A DNA stretch of 54,391 nt from an uncultured Ectothiorhodospiraceae bacterium (GTDB taxonomy: Bacteria > Pseudomonadota > Gammaproteobacteria > UBA9214), in contig CAMYIO010000004.1 in NCBI GenBank assembly GCA_947258515.1, positions 1 through 54,391 on the forward strand. The letters are read 5' to 3'. The translations under genes and the position numbers were made by a program. The stretch's first letter is position 1. Every line of letters starts with the position of its first letter. This document shows positions 44,924-52,852 of the stretch, piece after piece. The notes beneath the pieces were generated by a model. The model did not search any database and had not been told where the DNA came from. It saw only the letters and a program-made list of their open reading frames with translations.

Positions 44924-44935
44924 TATATCAGATGT

Positions 44936-45973
44936 TTATAGGTTCACCTCCTGTTTCTGTTCGTCAGTTTGAGCCGCGCAACGTAGAGAAATTGTAATAA
45001 TATTCCCCGCTGCACCCCGTAGATGGTCACCGGCAAGATGGGCATAACACAGCACCATCTTGTACGACTTCCAACCGCCCAGTTCCATCAGCTCCTGCAG
45101 GCTGGTGCCGTTCTGCACGTGCCATGAGGCCCAGGTATGCCTGAGGTCGTGCCAGCGGAAATCGGTGATCTCCGCACGCTCACAGGCCCGCTGCCAGGCA
45201 TCGGCGTTGATATTGCGCAACGGCTTCCCCCGGTAGCTGAACACATGGGTGTCATGGATACCCAGTCGCCGGCGGATCACCTCGATGGCCGTATCGTTCA
45301 GCGGAATAGTCAGGTCGGTGTTGTTCTTGACCTGATCCGCATACAGCCAGGCGACTTGCCGGGACAGATCCACCTGTGACCAGACCAGCTCACGCACGTT
45401 ACTCGCACGCAGGCCGGTCGCCAGAGCGAACTCCGCCATGTCGGACAGATGCGGGGGCAGGGCGGCCAGCAGCCTCGCAGCTTCGGCCTCCGTGATCCAC
45501 CGGACCCGTCTGGATGGCTCCCGACGCATGTTGAGTGCCGGGTAGGAATCACACCACGCCCATTCACGGCAGGCCTTCCGCAGGATGGCCCGGACCGTCG
45601 CCAGATAACGGTTGACCGTACCCGGAGACCGATGCGCCTTGGCGGCCATGATCTCATCCATCCGGTCACGTGTTATCTCACTCAAGGTCAGGCCTTCCAG
45701 ATGAGGGTGCAGCCAGCGCAAGCGGGCCTTGTCACCTTCGTGGTCACGCTTGTGAGTTGTCTCGCTGAGATATCGCAGGACCGCTTCCTCCCAGAGATAC
45801 GACCGCTTCTCGTCCAGCATGGATTGTCGCCACAGTTTGGCCTTGAGCTTGTCATGGAACTCCTGTGCTAATTTCCGGTTTGCAGTCCGAGCGCTTTTCT
45901 GCACCGGCTTGCAGCCCGGGATTGAGATGTTGACCCAGTAATTGGGACTGTCTTCTCGTTTGTAGATGGACAC
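44936..45973 (-). CDS. tyrosine recombinase/integrase
   Basis: ORF 44936-46060; likely GTG start at 45973 (SIYKREDSPNYWVNISIPG); ATGLRASNVRELVWSQVD ... FRWHDLRHTWASWHVQNGTSLQELMELGGWKSYKMVLCYAHL. Confidence 0.95.
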   Translation of the reverse strand: MSIYKREDSPNYWVNISIPGCKPVQKSARTANRKLAQEFHDKLKAKLWRQSMLDEKRSYLWEEAVLRYLSETTHKRDHEGDKARLRWLHPHLEGLTLSEITRDRMDEIMAAKAHRSPGTVNRYLATVRAILRKACREWAWCDSYPALNMRREPSRRVRWITEAEAARLLAALPPHLSDMAEFALATGLRASNVRELVWSQVDLSRQVAWLYADQVKNNTDLTIPLNDTAIEVIRRRLGIHDTHVFSYRGKPLRNINADAWQRACERAEITDFRWHDLRHTWASWHVQNGTSLQELMELGGWKSYKMVLCYAHLAGDHLRGAAGNIITISLRCAAQTDEQKQEVNL

Positions 45974-46125
45974 AATGCACCTCGCTTGTGCGCCATCTCC
46001 CCGGACGCAGCATAATCGCCTTTGAGCCACTCCTTCAAATGTTCCTCCAGGAACAGCCATTTCCTACCCGGCTTGCGGGCAGATTCCCGACAGGGATAAC
46101 CCGCATTGCCTGAAACCAGGCATAC
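45868..46125 (-). pseudogene. degenerate excisionase/HTH-family gene remnant overlapping integrase 5' end
   Basis: Own minus-strand translation: *VCLVSGNAGYPCRESARKPGRKWLFLEEHLKEWLKGDYAASGEMAHKRGALCPSTNEKTVPITGSTSQSRAASRCRKALGLQTGN*; in-frame TGA at 46128-46126; no intact N-terminus. Confidence 0.5.
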
Positions 46126-46372
46126 TCAGGCTGTAGGGATTGGTGTCCCAAGGCATTTCCGCGCAAGCGGGCCGGAATGGTCACAGCCATTCGGTTGCCA
46201 TTAACACTTACCAGCATTTTCAACACCAGAAGCACCTGAACCGCCAACTTCAATATTGTCTTTATTTTGGAAGCAAGCGGTGCGAAAAGTGAGGTGTACG
46301 GCTGGTCAAATATCGTAGACTTTCGGGAAAGAGGCTTTTACTCTCCAAGTACTTAGTTTCACGGAATGATTG

Positions 46373-48271
46373 ATGGCAGATGCAAAGCGAGACTTTTTGC
46401 AGGTAAAACCTGTACTCCACGACGGCTCGCTACAGCCGCGCGGCGAAATTGAAGCCTTCTTCGAGAATTACGTCTTCGTTGTGTTGGGCGAGCCTGGGCT
46501 CGGGAAAACAACCTCGTTTCGATACGCCGCGGAGAAAGAAGAACAAGCAGAATTCGTCCGTATAGGAGAGTTTTTGAGTGCTCCGAAGCTTGACCATCTT
46601 ATAGGCAAAACACTGTACCTAGATGGTCTCGATGAGCATCGCAGTCGTGCCAATGGTATTGACGTATTGGACGCAATCATTAGTCGTTTGAAGCACCTCG
46701 GATCTCCAAAATCTAGAATCTCCTGTCGTATGGCCGAATGGCATGGAGGAAAAGACCTTGAATCACTAAGTGCTGTCAGTAACGGTGCTCCGATTTTGCA
46801 GCTTGAATTACAGCCTCTCTCGCCCGAGGACGTCCTGACACTGATTCCAGATGCAGAGGAGTTCGTTGCTGGCGCGCGGATCCACGGTCTTGAGGATTTC
46901 TTAACTAATCCGCAAGATTTTTAACTCTTGCACGACTTCTACCGTGAAGAAAATGCATGGCCGGGCAATCGTACGGAGCTGATGGAAGGTGCGTGCAAAG
47001 CTCTACTGAAAGAGCTAAACAAAGATCATTATGAAGCGGTTGACGACTGGGTCAGTGACAGGAAGCTCGTGCTCGCCTCTGACTACCTTGCATCGATACT
47101 GATGTTGTCAAATGTCGCTGGCATCGCGTGTGATCGTATCCATTCAAGTCGCGTATTTCCTGCAATTCATGAATTTGACGGAGACTTATTTGCCATGAAG
47201 GTGGCTGCTGGGCGACGCGTCTTCAAGGCTGCGGAAAAAAAGCGAATTGAACCCAGGCATCGAAAAATCGCCGAATATATGGCGGCAAGATTTCTCGCCT
47301 CGCGTGTCAGGGCTGGTCTTTCACTACGCAGAGTTATCGCGCTGATGACAGGTATCGACGGGGGTACGGCACCCGACTTGAGGGGCGTCTATGCCTGGTT
47401 AGTAACGATGTTGTCAGGCATGGCCGACCATGTCCTTATCCATGATCCCTACGGAGCTCTAATCTATGGCGATGCGAAGGCATGGACACCACACACCAAA
47501 AGATTCGCTCTTCAAACACTTGAGAAATTAGCCGCGAGAGATCCATGGTTTAGGGGGGACAATTGGTCGAGAGCCGAATTGGGTGGGCTGTCGGATCCCG
47601 CTCTTGTACCAGAATTCGAGAGAATCCTCACGAAAGACAAATGTGAGTCTCATCTAGTGAGCACTGTACTTGACGCAATTGCGGGCGGCCCAGAAATTAC
47701 CGAGTTGGGAGAGCCGCTCCTGACTTTTATTCGAGACTCATCAAAGCCAGATCACCTCAGAAGCAAGGCGATCGATGCATTTGCGATTGTATGCCCAGCT
47801 AGAATACAAGACCTCGAAGCTGTATTAGACGAGGTGAATGATAACCAACTGTCAGATAAAGATGATTACTTGCGGGGTGCGCTGCTTCGTTTGCTTTATC
47901 CGAATGTTATTGGTGCCGACCGAGTGCTGAAATATTTGAAAAAGCCATCCGATGGAGTGATCGGCAGGTATCACATATTATTTCGTCGCGAAATCCTTGA
48001 GCAAACCTCCAAGAACAACCTTAGTCTGCTCGCAGATAATTTGGATGATTTAGACGAAGATCTCAAGGTCGTCAACGATCATGATTACAATGCCTTTGTC
48101 AGCAGACTAATTCGCTTATTAATAGAAGAGTTTGGCGAAGATGTTTCGGCGAAGAGATTGCTGTCTTGGCTTAAATTGGGAGTCGACCAATACGAATCGA
48201 ATCGCTTAGGCTCTCAAATGCTGCAGTCTGGGCGAATGTTAACGAGGCCAGGTCATGCAATTATGCGTTAA
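46373..48271 (+). pseudogene. NACHT/STAND-like NTPase with HEAT-like C-terminal half, interrupted by one in-frame TAA (46922-46924)
   Basis: ORFs 46370-46924 and 46928-48271 are in the same frame; Walker A GEPGLGKTT at 46487-46513; Walker B LYLDGLDE ending 46636; junction ...NPQDF*LLHDFYREENAWPGNRTELMEGACKALLKE. Confidence 0.75.
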
Positions 48272-48972
48272 TGCAAGACCTGACTCCGTTGGATTATATT
48301 TCGGGTACTCAGGCTCACAAATTACAGCAAGAGCGCACTGGGATAGTGGAGAAGATTGACTGGAATGGAGTAGTTACCTCAGTACAGCCGAGAATTCGGC
48401 TTAACCGTTCTTTCGATGAAAGAAATCACGGGTATCTGGGGTATTCACTTCGTATCGATTGGGCTGTCTCGGGAATTCCTCAAACTTTTTGGGTAGGCAT
48501 CGGGAAAGCTGCCCAGGAGAAGCATGAATTTCAGTGCGGTGTCACTGCAAACGGGAAGGCCCATCCTGTGCAGGATTCCCGTATAGAGTCCGTCGAGTAT
48601 TACAAAGTCAGTGGCCTGTCTGTTTCGAGTATCAAAGAAGAAGCTCAGACAGACGGGCCTCCCTGGCATGGAATACCACCCCATCTCGACATCTACCGGT
48701 CACGGGGCCATCGCAGGCTATCAGCGAGAACCTATGAATCCAGGTGTTCCAGCTGTATTTGGGGTTGCAGGATGCCAGTCATAATCACTGTAGATCACTG
48801 GAACCCGGAACAGCGTCAATATCGTTTCGAGACATTTTGTTATGGCCCGAAATCCTGCCGCTTTTATAAGTCGGGTCCAACACGCAAAGTGCCAGGCAGG
48901 AAAGGTATGTCCTGGGAGGAGGAAGACTGGGTTGATGAGGAAGCAACCTCGCACAGAGGTTTTGATGAATAG
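48271..48972 (+). CDS. conserved hypothetical protein with CxxC motif, overlapping the upstream stop (TAATG)
   Basis: 233 aa; ESRCSSCIWGCRMPVIITVDHWNPEQRQYRFETFCYGPKSCRFYKSGPTRKVPGRKGMSWEEEDWVDEEA. Confidence 0.75.
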   Translation: MQDLTPLDYISGTQAHKLQQERTGIVEKIDWNGVVTSVQPRIRLNRSFDERNHGYLGYSLRIDWAVSGIPQTFWVGIGKAAQEKHEFQCGVTANGKAHPVQDSRIESVEYYKVSGLSVSSIKEEAQTDGPPWHGIPPHLDIYRSRGHRRLSARTYESRCSSCIWGCRMPVIITVDHWNPEQRQYRFETFCYGPKSCRFYKSGPTRKVPGRKGMSWEEEDWVDEEATSHRGFDE

Positions 48973-49084
48973 TGGGGCATGTAATGCTATAACCGACTGT
49001 ATTCATAGGATAAACAATAATGGGGTTATCGCTCAAGATTAATGCTTATCATCCGATGATAAGTGTGAGAGAATGTTGTGTGTC

Positions 49085-49447
49085 ATGAGTAAAGACAAGG
49101 GACTGGATTACTTACTGGATCTCAATGGTGAAATCCTCGCTCAGGATAAGGGGTGCTGGATAAAGATCGAAGCTAGGCAGCTGGAGATGGCAACGAGGGA
49201 ATGCCCTTATGGTGTCAAATATTGCCTTACATTGCATGATCGTTATGGGAAAAGGCTTTTGGGATTTGATAATGCCCATTTGATCAAAACCAGAAAGCGC
49301 GGGCGTTTTACGGGAAGAAGAATTGCTTATGACCATAAGCATATGAATCCAGATGACAAGGGCGTTCCATATGTTTTTGAGTCGGCAGAACAGCTGCTTA
49401 CCGATTTCTTCACTGAGGTAGATAAAGTCCTCGGAGGAATGAAGTGA
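49085..49447 (+). CDS. TumE/DUF6516-like toxin of a toxin-antitoxin pair
   Basis: ORF 49073-49447; GLDYLLDLNGEILAQDKGCWIKIEARQ...PYGVKYCLTLHDRYGKRLLGFDNAH...; C-terminal 'FFTEVDKVL'; paired with HTH gene. Confidence 0.72.
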   Translation: MSKDKGLDYLLDLNGEILAQDKGCWIKIEARQLEMATRECPYGVKYCLTLHDRYGKRLLGFDNAHLIKTRKRGRFTGRRIAYDHKHMNPDDKGVPYVFESAEQLLTDFFTEVDKVLGGMK

Positions 49448-49469
49448 CTGCAGTTATGTGAGGTGAATT

Positions 49470-49826
49470 ATGAAAAAGATCGTTATAGGCATTATGTCTC
49501 AGGACAAAATCAGGCAGCGGGTGCTTGCTATTGCCCGTGGTGAGCATAAGCCAAAGAGAAATGAGCCAAAGATCTGGTTTCCGTCGATGAAATCAATGGC
49601 AGAAGTGCTGAGTGACAATAATCGTGCGTTGCTGAAAATGATAGCTGAGATGCAGCCTGAATCGCTAACGGAGCTTGCTGATGCGGCTGGCCGTCAGCCG
49701 AGCAATCTGTCTAGGACGCTGAAAACGATGGCACACTATGGATTTGTTGAGCTTAGAAAAGAGAATAGGTCGGTGAAGCCAATTGTGAAAGCGACTGAAT
49801 TTGAGATTCATGCTGATGCTGCATGA
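49470..49826 (+). CDS. HVO_A0114/COG4190-like winged-HTH antitoxin (TumA-like)
   Basis: 118 aa; NRALLKMIAEMQPESLTELADAAGRQPSNLSRTLKTMAHYGFVELRKENRSVKPIVKATEFEI. Confidence 0.75.
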   Translation: MKKIVIGIMSQDKIRQRVLAIARGEHKPKRNEPKIWFPSMKSMAEVLSDNNRALLKMIAEMQPESLTELADAAGRQPSNLSRTLKTMAHYGFVELRKENRSVKPIVKATEFEIHADAA

Positions 49827-49922
49827 GTTTCAAAGTGCCCAGGCTGGCGCAGTAGGCTGCATGGTTTGCGAGCCCTAACTTGGACGCGGTGCTTGACACG
49901 TTGACGATCGCCCCCTTTTGCC
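49822..49922 (-). pseudogene. fragment of a short-chain dehydrogenase/reductase gene
   Basis: Minus-strand peptide GAIVNVSSTASKLGLANHAAYCASLGTLKLM matches the SDR active-site neighbourhood (NVSS...YxAS) but has no N- or C-terminal parts. Confidence 0.6.
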
Positions 49923-50104
49923 CGCGGGCGGCCCTCTCCCGGAGGGAGAGGGGGGTTGTTGGTGTGGGCTGGAATGCTGCAGCGTAGAGAAAACGTAATA
50001 AGCTTGAACACAAAACATCCGTAAATGGCGGTATTTCAGGGTAGGAGCCAAAAGGGGAGAATGGCACAACTGTTTGATTAAAAGTAAGTTGCTGTACTAT
50101 GATA

Positions 50105-50166
50105 TCGACTCGAAATCGGTTGGGGGAGCAATCCCCACAAGGGTTCGAATCCCTTCCTCTCCGCCA
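50105..50166 (+). other. displaced tRNA-Ser 3' half = right attachment site of island
   Basis: cgactcgaaatcggttgggggagcaatccccacaagggttcgaatcccttcctctccgcca; no 5' tRNA half upstream. Confidence 0.85.
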
Positions 50167-50243
50167 TCTAACCCAGGAGACCTCGCCTTCGCGTCAACAC
50201 TGTACATGGCTGGCCTTTATCCCGATCCACCCGATGTAAAAAT

Positions 50244-52559
50244 ATGTCGAAAAAAATACTGTTCATGGTTCTGGCCGCATTGCTGCTGATCACTGTCGCG
50301 GCTCTGGTCTGGCAAACTCAACGAGCGCCGGAACTTGCTTCGGCCGTCCCGACGCAGACATCGGCAGCATGGCCGGCTGCAACGGCGAATGCGACCTATG
50401 TCGGTGGCGCCAGCTGTGCGGCCTGCCATGCCGGGCAGTTCCAACAGTGGCAGGGTTCGCACCATGATTTTGCGATGCAGGAGGCGAACGCGCAAAGCGT
50501 GCTCGGCGATTTTAACAATGCCGAATTTCAGTATTACGATGTTACCTCGCGTTTCTATCGCGAGGGTGAACGCTTCATGGTCCGCACCGACGGCCCCGAT
50601 GGCAGTCTGCAGGACTACCCGATCAAGTACACCTTTGGTGTCACCCCGCTGCAGCAATACCTGATCGAGTTTCCGGGCGGGCGCCTGCAGGCGCTCGGTA
50701 TCGCCTGGGACTCGCGCCCGGCAGAGGCGGGCGGTCAGCGCTGGTTCCATCTCTATCCCGACGAGCATATCGATCACAACGATGAACTGCACTGGACCGG
50801 TCACAACCAGAACTGGAACTTCATGTGTGCGGACTGTCATTCAACCAACCTGCAAAAGAACTATGATGCGGGCAGCCAGCGCTTCGATAGCCGCTGGTCC
50901 GAAATCAACGTCTCATGCGAGGCCTGCCATGGCCCGGGTTCCGGGCATAACGAGTGGGCCGCAAAAGACGCGGCGGCGCAGGCGCTGGACAAGACGCGTG
51001 GCCTGGTAGTCAGCTTCGACGAGCGCAAGGGTGTGTCCTGGCAGATGGACCCGAAAACGGGCACGGCGCAGCGCAGCATACCCCGTGACAGTACCACCGA
51101 AATCCAGGTGTGCGCCCAATGCCATGCGCGCCGCGCGGCCATAGGTTCAGGCTATGTGCCCGGTCATGCCTTCATGGATGCCTACCGCCCGGCACTGCTG
51201 ACAGAACGGCTTTATTACCCGGATGGTCAGATCAAGGATGAGGTCTATGTCTATGGTTCCTTCATCCAGAGCAAGATGTTTCATGCCGGCGTGACCTGCG
51301 GCGACTGCCACGAAGCGCACTCGCTGGACTTGCGGGCAGCGGGTGATCAGGTCTGTCTGGGCTGCCACGCCGCGGACCGCTTCGCGAGCGCGCAACATCA
51401 TTTCCACAAGCCCGAAAGCGAGGGCGCGCGCTGTGTGGAATGCCATATGCCTGAGACCAGCTACATGGTCGTGGATCCGCGCCGTGACCACAGTATCCGC
51501 ATACCGCGTCCCGATCTGTCGGATAGCCTCGGCGCACCCAACGCCTGTACCCGCTGCCATGCAGACCAGAGCAGCCGCTGGGCGGCCGAACGCGTGCGCG
51601 AGTGGTACGGCACGCCGGCCACGGGCTACCAGGACTTTGCCGCAACCTTACACGCGGCACGCAACGCTGCACCGGACAGCGCTGCACAATTGCTCGAGTT
51701 GATTGGCCGCGAGGAACAGCCGGCTATCGCACGGGCCACGGCGCTATCCCTGCTCGCACAATACCCGACACCGCAGGCCATACAGGCGATCAGTGACTCA
51801 CTCTATGATGACGATCCGATGGTGCGTCTGGGTGGACTCGATGCACTCATGTCGCTGCAGCCGGGCATGCGCTACCCGATCGCCAGGCACCTGCTGGATG
51901 ATGAGGTTCTCGCGGTGCGTATCGAGGCTGGCCGGGTACTGGTGGATACCCCTGAAAATTCGCTCGATGCGCTGCAGCGTGCCCGTCTGCAACAGGCCGT
52001 TGACGATTATATTGCAGCGCAGCTGTTCAACGCCGAACATCCGCAGACACACATCAACCTGGGTAACCTCTATCTGCGTATGGGCGACGCAGCCGAGGCC
52101 GAACAGGCCTATCGTCAGGCGCTGATACTCGATGAGTCATATGTGCCCGCCTATATCAATCTTGCTGACCTGTTTCGCGCAACGGGACGCGAGCAGGCAG
52201 CACTCAACACGCTCAGGCAGGGCCTGGCGCTGGCGCCGCAATATGCGGACCTGCATTATGCCTATGGCCTGGCGCTGGTACGCAGCAAGCAGCTACCGGG
52301 TGCGGTCGAGGCCCTGGCGCGTGCAGTCGAACTGCAGGCTGACAATGCACGTTTCGCCTATGTCTACGCGGTGGCGCTGGATGCCAATGGCGAGACCGGC
52401 AAGGCCATCGAGGTCCTTGAGCATTACCATGAGCGTGCGCAATATAATATAGAGATACTGTCAGCGCTGGCGTCCTACACGCGCAAGGCCGGGGATACCG
52501 CGAAGGCTGACCGCTACGAGCAACAGCTCATGGAACTGCAGGGTACGCAGTCGAACTGA
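50244..52559 (+). CDS. multiheme (8 CXXCH) cytochrome c with HEAT-like and TPR repeats
   Basis: 771 aa; CAACH, CADCH, CEACH, CAQCH, CGDCH, CLGCH, CVECH, CTRCH; HEAT-like DDPMVRLGGLDALM; TPRs INLGNLYLRMGDAAEAEQAYRQAL etc. Confidence 0.9.
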   Translation: MSKKILFMVLAALLLITVAALVWQTQRAPELASAVPTQTSAAWPAATANATYVGGASCAACHAGQFQQWQGSHHDFAMQEANAQSVLGDFNNAEFQYYDVTSRFYREGERFMVRTDGPDGSLQDYPIKYTFGVTPLQQYLIEFPGGRLQALGIAWDSRPAEAGGQRWFHLYPDEHIDHNDELHWTGHNQNWNFMCADCHSTNLQKNYDAGSQRFDSRWSEINVSCEACHGPGSGHNEWAAKDAAAQALDKTRGLVVSFDERKGVSWQMDPKTGTAQRSIPRDSTTEIQVCAQCHARRAAIGSGYVPGHAFMDAYRPALLTERLYYPDGQIKDEVYVYGSFIQSKMFHAGVTCGDCHEAHSLDLRAAGDQVCLGCHAADRFASAQHHFHKPESEGARCVECHMPETSYMVVDPRRDHSIRIPRPDLSDSLGAPNACTRCHADQSSRWAAERVREWYGTPATGYQDFAATLHAARNAAPDSAAQLLELIGREEQPAIARATALSLLAQYPTPQAIQAISDSLYDDDPMVRLGGLDALMSLQPGMRYPIARHLLDDEVLAVRIEAGRVLVDTPENSLDALQRARLQQAVDDYIAAQLFNAEHPQTHINLGNLYLRMGDAAEAEQAYRQALILDESYVPAYINLADLFRATGREQAALNTLRQGLALAPQYADLHYAYGLALVRSKQLPGAVEALARAVELQADNARFAYVYAVALDANGETGKAIEVLEHYHERAQYNIEILSALASYTRKAGDTAKADRYEQQLMELQGTQSN

Positions 52560-52599
52560 ATCAGTGAACGGAATGGGTGGATCGCAGCTGCGATGTAAC

Positions 52600-52812
52600 A
52601 CTTGTATCGATCGCGCTTGCGAAGCGCTCCTACAAGAATAGACGCACCTGCAGGAGCGTATTGTATCCGCTATGTGACGGTTGTATCGATTCCGCTTGTG
52701 AAGTGCTTCATGATGCGGTGATTCTAGAATCCACTGCAGGTGAGGTTCTGACGCATACTGTAGGAGCGCCGTCCCCGGCGCGATTCGCGGCGAGGCGCCG
52801 CTCCTACAGTTA
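52600..52812. repeat. cluster of REP-like GTAGGAGCG elements
   Basis: gatcgcgcttgcgaagcgctcctacaag; ctgcaggagcgtattgtatccgc; tgtaggagcgccgtccccggcgcgattcgcggcgaggcgccgctcctacag. Confidence 0.75.
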
Positions 52813-52852
52813 TATTTTTTCAACGATGTGATAGACGCGGCGGGTGAGTTGC

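Larger units (their letters stand above)
44868..50166. mobile_element. tRNA-Ser-integrated genomic island (att to att)
   Basis: Left att inside tRNA-Ser 3' half; integrase immediately adjacent; right end carries an isolated 3' tRNA-Ser half (50105-50166) sharing the 21-nt core cgactcgaaatcggttggggg. Confidence 0.88.

Noticed and set aside
50105-50166. A second tRNA-Ser gene
   Set aside because: Only the anticodon-to-CCA 3' portion is present; upstream sequence has no acceptor 5' strand or D-arm, so it is an att duplicate.
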